Origin: Acanthamoeba castellanii str. Neff
Taxonomy: Eukaryota; Discosea; Longamoebia; Acanthamoebidae
NCBI RefSeq assembly: GCF_000313135.1
Contig: NW_004457350.1
Location: 1 to 19,779 of the forward strand
DNA: 19,779 bases
Direction: 5' to 3'
A model generated the notes under the pieces. It had not been told where the DNA came from. It searched no databases and saw only the letters and a list, made by a program, of their open reading frames with translations. This document shows positions 1 through 11,902 of this stretch, one piece after another. The translations under genes were made by a program, and so were the position numbers. Positions within the stretch are counted from its first letter, which is position 1, and each line of letters begins with the position of its first letter.

Positions 1-1560
1 CCAATAACAACGCTACCTGGCGTACGCCAGCGCACTGCATTCGTCTGCGCCTGGGTTGGTGAGGACCCGGAGCTTTGGTGGACCACAGGGTGGAGTTCAG
101 AAAATGATTCACATTTTAGGTGTGTGCCCACCCCCAGGCGGTCAAGTCTATCGGGTTCACCTACTCGGACTCGGTCGACATCTCCAACATCTGGATTTCG
201 CGCACCAGCGAGGGCTTCTCTGGCCCCTACGCGCTCAACCTGGCCGCGTTCGGCCTCTACCAGGCCGCGTGGCTCACCGACGCCATTCCGGCGGGCCGCT
301 TTGTGGGCGCGTTGAGCGTGAGCTGGGAGCAGACCCACCCCGAGGCCAACGTCGTGCTGGGCACCACGACCGTGTTCGGCAGAGCTGGTGCACCGCAGTC
401 CTACCTGCTCACCCTCAACGGGTGGGACAACACCAAGAGCTGCATCAGCCACCACGCCGGCTGGCAGGACGGCGGAGAGGCCTGTGACCTGGGCAACGGC
501 TACACGGCGCCCAGCAGCGCCCCCCACCCAGGCCAGCTACCAGTACTGGCTCACCTTTGATCGAAACGAGCTCGACAACAGGTGCGCCCTGGTGGCCGGC
601 CGTGGGGCTGTGTGATCGGATCCACTGCCAACACCCTCATCTCACCAGGACCACCTCGTGCCGCGCCATGCGCTTCGTAGGCTTCACTTCCTTCGCCAAC
701 AGCCCGCAGATCTCACCTTCGAGCGCACGGTCTCTGACTGCGCTGTGGCCGTGGGCACCGGCACCATTCCGGGCGACCTCGGCACCGTGATCGTGAGCCG
801 CATCGTCAGCCTGAGCGCGTGTCCCGACGTGCGCGAGATCGGGTTCACCACCCACTTGGGCACCGCGAGCGACGCCGTGGTCGCCATCGACTACACGCAG
901 CTCACCGCCTGCAACAACACGTGCCCCGACGGCGGCCTCCGCAACGACGTCGACTGCTCGTGCACGTGCCTCACCGCGTGCGCCGCTGGCGGCACGCTCC
1001 AGGCCGACTGCTCGTGCGAGTACCCCCTCACCTGCACGCGGGGCGGTGTAAGCGAGGGCGACTCGTGCTTCTGTCCGCTGCCATGCAACAACGGCGGCAC
1101 CCAGAACGCCGACTGCTCGTGCTCGTGCCCGAACGCGTGCGAGGACAAGACGCCCAACAAGGACGACTGCTCCTGCGGCCTGGGCCAGACTCCACATGAG
1201 CTCTGCAACGAAGACAACTGCCCCAGCACAGTGGGGTGGTGCGTGTACTACTGCAACCTGCAACAACTCGAGGTCCCATTCTCCATGATGCCGACCACTG
1301 CTTCAGTTGGAGTACCCCACAACTGCGGCCCCTGCTATCCCCAGGGCGGACCGCTGCAGCCCTACAACAACTGCCACATCGCTGGTATTGTCGGAGATTG
1401 CGCTGTGTGCAATTTCAACCGGGTTTGTGGTTCGTTCTCCCGATTCTCAGGAACAGCTGCGACTTTGACTTCAACTCACCACACCACACACACACACACG
1501 ACACACACACGTGTGACACACTCTGTCCCATCTATTGAGAGAACCTCCAACATTGCCTGA
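1..1560 (+). CDS. Cys-rich extracellular adhesin-like protein, 3' part, frame-broken
   Basis: Not assigned to a named family. The 5' end lies outside the window. Coding sequence is clear from 138 (after acceptor CAG 135-137) to 581, and from 649 to the TGA at 1558-1560. The intron 582-648 fits by phase. The first half has repeated 'IGFT/VGFT'-type beta-strand motifs (KSIGFTYSD, RFVGFTSF, REIGFTTH), which suggests a repeated beta-sandwich or lectin-like module. The second half has about five tandem short Cys modules of the form C-x-x-GG-x(4-5)-DCSC, EGF-like in spacing, then a further Cys-rich tail. An extracellular or surface binding role is inferred. Oddities: the frame moves +1 at the six-C run 520-525 and -1 near 709-714, so this is either sequencing error or a decaying gene. 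The last ~30 codons run through an ACAC repeat and may be intron or UTR. The exon before 59 could not be joined in phase. Confidence 0.5.
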
Positions 1561-1566
1561 TTACGC

Positions 1567-1657
1567 CGTGTGTCGTGTGTCGTGTGTCGTGTGTCGTGTG
1601 TCGTGTGTCGTGTGTCGTGTGTCGTGTGTCGTGTGTCGTGTGTCGTGTGTCGTGTGT
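1567..1657. repeat. Perfect heptamer tandem repeat (CGTGTGT)x13
   Basis: Thirteen exact copies of CGTGTGT lie between the convergent 3' ends of the Cys-rich gene and the U2AF gene. The same heptamer, on either strand, recurs inside introns elsewhere in the window (for example ACGACAC units at 8501-8535). Confidence 0.97.
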
Positions 1658-1767
1658 CGATGAACACAGGCAGTGGAGGCCGGTCGCGTGCAAGAGGCGA
1701 AAGCTACCTTGTGTTCATTTTCTATGGTTGGCGAGAGAAGGAAAGAAACGCGGCCGGCCGGCTCGCC

Positions 1768-4344
<2,577 letters not shown>

Positions 4345-4848
4345 CTCGCGAGAAAAACAACTTGTGGTGTGCGGGCTCGATTGTGTGTTTTGGCTACGGC
4401 CACCTTTTTCTTTTCTCTTTCCGGGCGAAAATAGGCAGGCATGCCAGTTATGCGAGGCACGCAGCATTCCACTGGTGAAAAAATTCAGAAAAAACACATT
4501 TTCCATAAACGGTGGGGCGCTATTGGAGCCCGAGAGAGGTAACGGAGCGAAGCGGCGCGCCTCTCTCCCTTTATCCGGCCTTCTTGAAGTGCGACCACCT
4601 CTTTGAAGAGGAAGAGGAAGGTTACCATCTCGACCAAGAAAAGGACTGGGAGGGTAGAAGGTAGAGAAAGAAGAAGGGCCGCTGTAAGGTACATTAACAC
4701 ATCGCACCGTTCTCCTCCTTACCCTGCTTTCTTCAACAAAGTTCACCACTTCCTCCCGATTTCGATCTCGCGTGGAGGCGGTGGTTGGTGGGCTGTACTG
4801 ACTATTGGGAGGACCACCATCGGATCAGTGAACCAGAAGAAGAGCGGG
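4345..4848. promoter_or_regulatory. Divergent promoter region, U2AF / RS-protein genes
   Basis: These 504 bases separate two divergent start codons. No convincing gene is seen. The stretch holds both 5' UTRs, an A-rich patch around 4479-4508 and purine-rich (GAGGAA-type) segments near 4603-4625 and 4655-4675. No clear TATA box was identified. The assignment as a shared promoter region rests on position only. Confidence 0.6.
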
Positions 4849-6791
4849 ATGTCCAACGAGGGCACCGACCACAGTGACAGATCGCGGAGCCGCTCCTCCG
4901 GCTCCAGGAGCCGTTCGAGGTACTGCTTCAGCCCCCCCCCCCAACGTTTTACTCGAGTAAACCGAAAAAAAAGGCTTTCAAGCTCTGCCCGCACGAAAGA
5001 CAAGAAACAGAGATGGAGGATCTCTCATCTCTCGCCTTTCATCCGCTGCTTTTCCTTTCAGCTCGCGCCGCCGGGACTCAAGCCGTTCGCGCTCTACCGA
5101 CCGAGGAAGCTCGGACCGAGGCAGTTCCCGCGACCGCAGCTCTCGCGATCGGTATGTCCATCTCTTCATACCCCCCCCCCAATTCTCGCTTTCGGTTGCG
5201 TGTGTGTGGCCCTCACCTCCACATTTTAAGATCACCCACACCCTCGAATCTTTAATCAAATTATAAGTCTTCTTACCATCATCATCTTCATCCTTGTAGG
5301 GACTCCCGTTCGAGGTCGCCCGACGACCGTTCGGACTCTCGCGACTATTCCTCGCAGGAGCGCCGCACGCGCAGCCGTAGCCGTACGCGCAGCAGCCGCA
5401 CGCGCAGCCGCACGCGCAGCAGGAGCGCGACCCGCACGCGCAGCAGCCGAAGCCGAAGCCCGACCCGTACGCGCAGCAGCCGCAGCCGTAGCCGTAGCCG
5501 CCGGTCGGATTCGCGTACGCGCAGCCGTAGCCGCCGGACGGATTCGCGCACGCGCAGCAGCCGCAGCCGGAGCAGCAGCCGGGGGCGCGGACGCGATTCA
5601 CGGTCGCGGTCGCGGTCGCCCTACAGCGACTCGCGCGACTCGGACCGGAGACCCTACAGAGACGACTACAGCGAGGGGTTCGTTCCAATTTCACACACAC
5701 CACACACCACGACACACCACGACACACCACGACACACCACGACACACCACGACACACCACGACACACCACACCACACACACATGATTCGAGTGTGGTTGT
5801 GGTCTGTGGTGGGGCCTGACCGAGGTCTTGCCTATCCCTCGCGGTACGTGCAGCGGCAGCGACTACCGAGCCCGCAACCGAAGCGACTCTGACGATGGCG
5901 GCGACCGGAAGTACACCGACGAAGGTACTCTCCTCCTCCGTGACCGCGCGCCCAACCCCCACTCGAGCGCCCCCCCCCCGCTGACGCAACGACACGACAC
6001 GACACGACGCGCAGCCTACACGGAGGAGGAGGACACTTCGCACTTCTCGGACGAGTCGTCGAACGACCACTACAGCTACGATGAAGAGGAGGAGGAGGAG
6101 GCCAGGGAGCGGGACATCGATCGGGTCCTCTTCTCCGAGATGCCCCAGCCCAAGATGACCGACGACAAGCGCACCCTCGAGGACGATTACGCCTTTGGGT
6201 ACACACACGCACATACGACACACGCATACGACACGACACACACGACACGCGCGTAGGGTGTGCACTCACCAGGTATCGGCGATGTGGTTGACTAACAACG
6301 ACGCGCGCAGCCTTCAGGAGAACATCAAGCAGCTGCAGGGCCACATCCTGGACATCCAGAAGCGAGAGGTGGAGAAGATGAGCGCCTACGGCAATTCCCT
6401 GGCCCCGACCGCCGAGCCCAAGAAGGAGGAAAGCGAGGTACATACCCGATTCATTTTTACTCCTATCATCATCATTATTATTACTATTATTATTAATCCG
6501 CTCCTCGCCGCGCATACCATCACTCGGATATCTAACATTCCCGCGGTGGCGGCGGTGTGGTCGGTCAATAGAGGAAGAGGTTTGAGCAGTCGCTGGGCGA
6601 CATCCGGGAGGAGAGGAAGAAGTACCGGGCGATGCTCTACGACGCCATCAAGGAGCGCGACGACCTCCTCGAGAGCAGGCAGATCTCCAAGATCGAGGAG
6701 AGGATCGCCAAGAACAGGGCACGCCGGCCCCCTCGTCATCTTCACCTTCACCTTCGCCTTCATCATCGCCTTCATCAACTGGGTGTCGTGA
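4849..6791 (+). CDS. RS-domain, acidic, coiled-coil protein (possible tail-anchored, or fused to Rh)
   Basis: The family is not recognised beyond an SR-like protein. Exons: 4849-4919, 5062-5151, 5300-5677, 5854-5924, 6015-6198, 6311-6437 and 6572 onward; the first six total 307 codons and end in phase 0. The N-terminal 200 or so residues are an RS domain with many TRSRS/SRSRS units, typical of proteins that contact spliceosome components. An acidic part follows (YDEEEEEEARERD), then a helical, probably coiled-coil part (LQENIKQLQGHILDIQKREVEK; FEQSLGDIREERKKYRAM; DDLLESRQISKIEERIAKNR). After 6717 codon bias leaves this frame and moves +1, where GPLVIFTFTFAFIIAFINW and TGA 6789-6791 follow: a 17-residue hydrophobic tail, giving about 379 aa after one-base correction. 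Uncorrected, the frame stays open and splices (donor 6788, acceptor 6839) in phase into the Rh channel. Start: first ATG of the RS frame. Confidence 0.75.
5711..5770. repeat. Decamer tandem repeat (GACACACCAC)x6 in RS-gene intron 3
   Basis: Six exact copies of GACACACCAC lie within the intron 5678-5853 and are flanked by more CACA sequence. This is low-complexity intron filler of the same style as the heptamer repeats. Confidence 0.95.
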
Positions 6792-6839
6792 GAACCAGAC
6801 TAACATTCCAATCCATCTTCCGTATTGCGCTGTTTACAG

Positions 6840-9174
6840 GCCGACCGCGTGAACAAATACAATGGTGTCGACGTGACGCTGCTGCTCATGTTCTTCCTGC
6901 AGATGGGCCTCACCGTGCTCTACATCATCTTCATGGACTTTACCAACGACCCGGCCGGCAAGGCCTCCCAGATCTACGGGTGCACCACCACCCGACCATC
7001 ACCCGACCACCTCCCTTCCCCGCCCCCCGCGCGCGTGTGTGCTGACTATCCTCCTCTCGCCGCCGCCGCGATCGCGCAGGTGGACCGACAACGTGGAGTA
7101 CCTCTACGTGTTCCTGATCGATATCTTTATGATGGTGTTCGTGGGCTTCACCATGCAGAGGGCCTTCCTGCGCAAGGTACTGCGACCACCACCACCACCA
7201 CCACCACCACCACCACCACCACCACCACCACCACCACCACCACCACCACGATGATGATGAGCATTCCTGACATTGCGATGTGGTGGGTGGGGCGGTGGTG
7301 GTGGGTGGAAAACAGTTTTCGTACTCGGCGGTGGGTTCGTCGCTGCTGGTGGGCGCGATGGCGTTCCAGTGGGGCGTGCTGTGGCACGGGTGGTTCGCGT
7401 GGGAGACGTCGGGCAACCCGGACGGCAAGATCCAGCTGGACACGGCGAGCCTCATCCACGGCCTCTACTGCGCCACGACGGTACTGGTGGCCTACGGCGC
7501 GGTCCTGGGCCGCACCAACACCCTCCAGACGCTGGTGTTCACCTTCCTGGGCGGCTTCTTCTACTGCCTCAACTACTACATCACCGTGGGCGAGATCCAC
7601 GGCACCGACCTCGGCGGCGCGCTCACCATTCACCTCTTTGGCGCCTTCTTTGGCATCGGCGTCTCCTTCATCATCGGCCTCAACGACCTCAACGACTTTA
7701 CCATCCCCGGCGAGGTGCCCTCCCCCCCCCTCCCCATATCACCCCTCACGCCCTTCTTCTTCCTTCTTTCTTCTTCTTCTGTTTGGTCTCTAACCATCCC
7801 TTCCTCCCCCCAATGCACCTCCACCTCCGCTCCGGATATATTACTGGACGACCCCTACCCATCTACGATATGATTACGATGCGACACTCCGTACCATCCT
7901 ATATATATATAACTATAAATATTATATGATGGGATGTGTTTGTATATCGCGCGCGCGTGCGCAGGATCAACGCTCGTCGTACACGTCGGACGTGTTTGCG
8001 TTCCTCGGTACCCTGGTGCTCTTCATCATGTTCCCGTCCTTCAACGGAGCGTTTGCTGCCGAGGGCGCCCAGTTCCGCGTCGTCATCAACACCGCCCTCG
8101 CCTGCTGCGCCAGCGGCGTCACGGTGACCTTCCCCCCATTCACGCCCTCCACCCCCCCCCTTCAATCAATCATTGGCTAACGCGTCGGTGTTATCGACTG
8201 GATGGCTATATGTACGACGACGACGACGATATATCCGCTATGTACTGCCCGATACACCCTTCTTTTTTATAGGTGGTGGGTCTCGATTGGCTGTTCGGCC
8301 CGCAGAAGTTTAGGGCCCACGTGCTGCAGCACGGCGTGATGGCCGGCGGCGTGGTCATGGGCTGCGCGCACTCCGAGTTGGTGCCCGCCTACGTGGCCAT
8401 CATCCTGGGCTCCCTCATCGCCGCCCCCTGCACCTGGGTCGGCCTCAGGTACCCCCACCACCACCCACCACCAAACTTTTTCTTGGGTGCGTGAGCCGAC
8501 ACGACACACGACACACGACACACGACACACGACAGGTATGCGACGCCGTTCATGAACAAGGCCCACAAGCTGCTGCCCGACGTGAGCATCATCCCCAAGG
8601 ACACGGCCGGCGTCCTGTTCGCCCACGGCGTGCCCGGCTTTATCGGAGGCCTCGCCGGCATCTGCGCCACCGCCGACTACCAAGACGCCACCCGTACGCA
8701 CCACCACCACCCCCGCCCGCCCGCCGCACCATCGTCATCCCCCCCCCTCCCCCGCTGCGCCACTTTCTCACACCCGGGGGGGGGGTTGTGTGTGTTTTTG
8801 TTTCGATTGGGCAGAGTATGGCCAGACCGCCAGCGATCTCTTCCCCAACGACCCGTCGTCCCAGGCCGGCCGTCTGACGGCCACGTGGGCCGTCTCCATG
8901 GCCATCGGTACGCAGCAGGAGACGAAGCTCCCTTCTTACTCTTCTTCGTTCTTCTCACGGGGGCGGGGCGAACACACGAACACACACACACACACGACAC
9001 ACACATCCAGGCCTGGGCGCGGGAGCCTTGACGGGTCTGCTGCTGTTCGTGCTGCGCGTGCTTCTGCCGAACGAGCACGTGGCCACCAAGCGTCGTCCTG
9101 CTCCGGCCGTGGGCCCCCGTCCCTTCCACGACGAGGTCAACTGGCGCGAGCTGCCCCTCGACGTGGACGAGTAA
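6840..9174 (+). CDS. Rh-type (Rh50) ammonium/CO2 channel, 5' end unresolved
   Basis: Polytopic plasma-membrane channel of the Amt/Mep/Rh superfamily, expected to conduct NH3 (or NH4+) and perhaps CO2. Exons: 6840-6979, 7080-7176, 7316-7714, 7965-8123, 8273-8448, 8536-8693, 8815-8907, 9011-9174. All phases agree, giving 461 residues to TAA 9172-9174, the usual Rh length. Counting from the codon at 6840, the first span is VTLLLMFFLQMGLTVLYIIF. Rh signatures follow: MMVFVGFTMQRAFL, SAVGSSLLVGAMAFQWGVL, GAVLGRTNTLQ, the first pore His in ALTIHLFGAFFG (about 185) and the second in FAHGVPGFIGG (about 355), at the same spacing as the family's twin His. The last span is ALTGLLLFVLRVLLP, with a short hydrophilic tail. 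The first in-frame ATG (6888) would cut into span 1, so an upstream exon is needed. The only exon joining in phase belongs to the RS gene. Confidence 0.92.
7185..7249. repeat. (ACC)n triplet tract in Rh intron 2
   Basis: About 65 bases of uninterrupted ACC/CCA triplets start eight bases after the donor at 7177 (GTACTG) and are followed by ATGATGATG. They lie inside the intron 7177-7315. On the minus strand the tract reads as a long Trp run, which is not a real protein. Confidence 0.95.
8501..8535. repeat. Heptamer (ACGACAC)x4 plus variant unit forming a splice acceptor
   Basis: Five tandem heptamers end the intron 8449-8535 of the Rh gene. The fifth is ACGACAG: one base differs from the unit, and its CAG is the acceptor used by exon 8536-8693. 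The unit is the reverse complement of the 1567-1657 heptamer. Confidence 0.9.
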
Positions 9175-9546
9175 GCTACCCACTACCGTGGGCGGTGCAG
9201 TAGTAGTGGCCCGCCGCCCACGTTCTTCTCCTTCTCCTTCTTCTCCATCTCCATCTCCTTATCCACCGCGACGCCGACGATGATGAGCTCTTTTGTACTC
9301 GTTCCCCTTTGCTCGTCCATACACTCGTATATTCTTTTTTTCTTTTCATTTCTTTTTTTTTCTTTTGGTAAAACCACCCCATACCTTGCGGCGCCTTGCC
9401 GTTGGTGAGCAGGTTGCATGGGAACAGTGAGGCTCTTTTTTCTCTGGCGGTGACGTCAGCTGTGAAATCTGGTTTTGGACCACAAAATCAATTCTGTGCT
9501 GGTGCCCAACGTTGCCTCCCGCTTCATCTCCAGAGAGAAACAGTCC
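9175..9546. other. Intergenic region between Rh and thioredoxin-like genes
   Basis: These 372 bases contain no supported gene. They carry a CTT/CTC-rich pyrimidine tract (about 9223-9262) and T-rich runs (9332-9366). They should hold the Rh 3' UTR and the next gene's promoter. No AATAAA and no clear TATA box were found. Confidence 0.6.
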
Positions 9547-10664
9547 ATGGCCTCCTCTTCAGTGCTGTTGGCTCTGTTGGTGGCGTTGTGCTGCTGGTGC
9601 TGCTGCGGCTGGGCTCAGTCGAGCATGGGTCCACAAGGGGCTGACAAGGAGTTCCAGGAGTTCGTGACCAAACACAACATCCAGCTGAGCAACCACCCGC
9701 TGCCTCACAACTGCGTCGAGCTGTGGGGCCAGCTGTTCGATGAGAACGTCCAGACGGGCAAGTGGTACGTCGCCTTCCTGCTTGCTTGGGGCACGTGCGG
9801 GCGGATGAGATCTCTGTCATTACACACCACCCACCCTCGCTTCCACCTCCCCCCCCCTCCAATGCACCACCGCCGCCGCGGCCGCGGCCAGGCTGGTCTT
9901 CTTTTCGGCTCAGTGGAGCAGCGACAGCCGCCGCATGCAGTCCATATGGGAGGAGTTCACGCAGCAGGGGCAGCGACAGTACCCCTGGCTCAAGTTCGCC
10001 CACGTGCGGTGCGACCACGAGAAGAGCCTCTGCGACGACCGCCTCAGTACGCCCTCCTGCTCCCCCCACTGTGGTGGTGGTGGTCGTGGTGGTGGTCGTG
10101 GTGGTGGTCGTGGTGGTGGTGGTGGTTGGTTCTGACCGCCTTCTGCCCATCATCATCGCCGTGATCAGTGCTTACCAAGTTCCCCTTCATCATGGGCATG
10201 AACGAGGGCAACGCAACGGTGATGCGCGAACCCGAGTCCAATGCTGGTCTCCATGAATTCGTGAACACTGGCTGGGCACTGCGTGGACCTGGCGAGCCGC
10301 TACCCCCTCACCCGAACCCCCTCTACCTCCGCTACAAGGTGCGTGCACTGCTCACACCTTGTGTGAACTCCATTGAAGTGTAGTGTGAATGGAAAGAAAG
10401 TAAGGGCCTGACTTCAGTGGGCCGCAACAGAGATTCATGCATGGCTTGGAGCAGGTCCTCCAAATGCCCGGCTACCACTTGGCTACCGCCATCGCGGTCT
10501 GTGCCGCTCTGTTGGTCCTGCTCACGTGCTACTCCCTTTGCGGCACAGCACGCAGCGACAAGCAAGCGCCGACAAACAAGCGCCGATCCAAGCCTGCAGC
10601 CCTGCCCCCAAAGAAAAGGGGACAAAAGAACAACAAAGTCACGGTCAGTCCGAAAGTGGAATAA
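9547..10664 (+). CDS. Membrane-anchored thioredoxin-fold protein lacking the CxxC site
   Basis: Exons: 9547-9764, 9892-10046, 10169-10338, 10431-10664, total 258 aa, phases consistent. The ATG at 9547 opens a signal peptide (SSVLLALLVALCCWCCCGWA, probable cleavage after about residue 26). A thioredoxin/PDI-like core follows. KWLVFFSAQWSSDSRRM aligns with the usual active-site region, but the WCxxC position reads WSSDS, so both catalytic Cys are absent. FAHVRCDHEKSLCDD resembles the second conserved PDI segment, and LTKFPFIMGMNEG matches the cis-Pro strand (FP). A single transmembrane helix (about 198-218, ATAIAVCAALLVLLTCY) precedes a basic cytosolic tail rich in Lys/Arg. The topology resembles TMX-type proteins: ER or secretory membrane, lumenal thioredoxin domain. 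A non-catalytic chaperone or adaptor role is inferred. The last exon's stop overlaps AATAAA. Confidence 0.82.
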
Positions 10665-10665
10665 A
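10660..10665 (+). terminator. AATAAA overlapping the stop codon
   Basis: AATAAA contains the TAA stop (10662-10664) of the thioredoxin-like gene. If it is used, the 3' UTR would be very short. Use as a polyadenylation signal is inferred. Confidence 0.5.
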
Positions 10666-10889
10666 GGAAGGCGAGCGGCTGCGAAGTCATGACCCCCCCA
10701 CTGCGTGGCACTTATGTGGAAAATTAAAAAAAAAGGCATTCAAAAGACGCAGCAGTTACCTTCTTTGGGTGCACGGCCGTGAAAAGGTAGCCCTCCAACA
10801 CAACTACAACACAACAACAACGGCACACTCAGCGCTCAGTCGAGCAAGAAGAAGAAGAAGTAGGAGTAGGAGTAGGAGAGGAAAAGAAG

Positions 10890-11708
10890 ATGTCGCTCAG
10901 ACTCCCTGTAAAATGTCACACCTGCGCAAAGACGGTGTATGCGATGGAGAGGATGGACGCCGACGGTAAGGTCTTCCACAAGACCTGTATGAAGTGCGAG
11001 CACTGCGCCTGTCGGCTGTCCCTCGGTAACTACGCCGCCCTCAACGGGAAGTACTACTGCAAGACGCACTTCAAGCAGCTCTTCAAGACCAAGGGCAACT
11101 ACACCGAGGGATTCGGAGAGGAGGACGCCAAGAAGAAGTGGTCCCCGCAGGTGTCGCACTTCAACATGAGCGGCGTCAACTTTGGCTCGGGCTCGAGTAC
11201 CATCAAGCAGCGCGCCATGACCGTGGGTCCCATCAGCCAGGCGGGCTCCCACAAGAGCAACGATGCCGACACCGAAAGCGAGCTCGCCCCCGCCGCCAAC
11301 GCCGACGCCCAGGCCCAGGCGCCGGTCGAGACCCAAGCCATCGACGCCGCCAACCCCCAGGCCACCCCCGACGCCTCTCCCTCCGCCGCCGCCGCCGAAG
11401 AGGTATCCGATCTCGGCGAGGTCCCAGCGCCTACTGAAGGTGGTGGAGAAGCCCAGCAGCAGGAGCCCAGCCAGGGCTCCGATGCACAGAGTGAAGGAGG
11501 CAGTGCGGGCGAGGCCGCGGAAGGCAATGGCGCCGATGATACCGCCACCACTGCCGCCATTGACTCTTCCGCTGAGCCTGGCGACGCACCGGCAGCTGAG
11601 GCTGGCGATGCGACGGCCGCCGACAGTACGTTGTTGCTCTCTTCTCTCCCGTACCATAGTTGCCCACACTTACCCTCCGCTCTCCCAGACTCTGGTGACG
11701 TGGCGTAA
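10890..11708 (+). CDS. Single-LIM-domain protein
   Basis: The LIM domain occupies residues 9-60: C9-x2-C12-x17-H30-x2-C33-x2-C36-x2-C39-x17-C57-x2-H60, eight zinc ligands for two zinc fingers. The stretch [19 protein letters not shown] after it is typical of cytoskeletal LIM proteins (LimE, CRP and EPLIN-type), so an actin-associated scaffold role is likely but not proven. The rest (about 75 to the end) is Ala/Glu/Pro-rich, acidic and probably disordered. The ATG at 10890 sits directly before the LIM domain. A likely 63-nt intron (11626 GTACGT to CAG 11688) is a multiple of three with no in-frame stop. Both spliced (251 aa) and unspliced (272 aa) forms keep the frame and end at TAA 11706-11708. 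Confidence 0.9.
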   Translation: MSLRLPVKCHTCAKTVYAMERMDADGKVFHKTCMKCEHCACRLSLGNYAALNGKYYCKTHFKQLFKTKGNYTEGFGEEDAKKKWSPQVSHFNMSGVNFGSGSSTIKQRAMTVGPISQAGSHKSNDADTESELAPAANADAQAQAPVETQAIDAANPQATPDASPSAAAAEEVSDLGEVPAPTEGGGEAQQQEPSQGSDAQSEGGSAGEAAEGNGADDTATTAAIDSSAEPGDAPAAEAGDATAADSTLLLSSLPYHSCPHLPSALPDSGDVA

Positions 11709-11857
11709 CAGCTGTACATGAACATAGACACACATGTGGCTTACTGCCCCTATGGCGACGTAGAAGAAAGGGGCGTCTACATTGTTTTTATTCTTTCGCA
11801 CACAATAATAGTTCTCAACAAACATAGTGCACTCCTCGCACCCTCAGCCCTCGCAGA

Positions 11858-11863
11858 AATAAA
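11858..11863 (+). terminator. AATAAA polyadenylation signal, LIM gene
   Basis: A canonical hexamer 150 bases after the LIM stop codon, on the sense strand. Assignment is by position. Confidence 0.55.
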
Positions 11864-11888
11864 TGCAATCCAAAAATACAAGAGAGTC

Positions 11889-11902
11889 CCGGTTATAACC
11901 GG
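11889..11902. promoter_or_regulatory. Perfect 14-base palindrome CCGGTTATAACCGG
   Basis: A perfect inverted repeat about 140 bases upstream of the coiled-coil gene's ATG, with two AACCGG half-sites around a TATA core. AACCGG resembles Grainyhead/CP2 half-sites and TAACCG resembles Myb sites; any factor assignment is speculative. Confidence 0.4.

Noticed and set aside
637..1266. Minus-strand 209-codon open frame
   Set aside because: It is antisense to the Cys-rich modules, has Val/Ala/Arg-rich shadow composition and no domain.
1567..1657. Heptamer array as an internal telomere or CRISPR array
   Set aside because: It has no spacers, so it is not CRISPR. The unit is not a TTAGGG-type telomere repeat, and the same unit occurs in ordinary introns.
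4603..4848. N-terminal extension of the RS protein upstream of 4849
   Set aside because: The frame is open but its composition is UTR-like, with A/T-ending codons. The RS pattern and G/C-ending codons begin at the ATG 4849.
6888..6890. ATG at 6888 as the Rh start codon
   Set aside because: It would remove the GVDVTLLL part of the first membrane span, which aligns with the family, and the preceding exon edge at 6840 has a good acceptor.
6940..7455. Minus-strand frame with a run of more than 20 Trp
   Set aside because: It is an artefact of the (ACC)n intron repeat read in reverse; both flanks are antisense to Rh exons.
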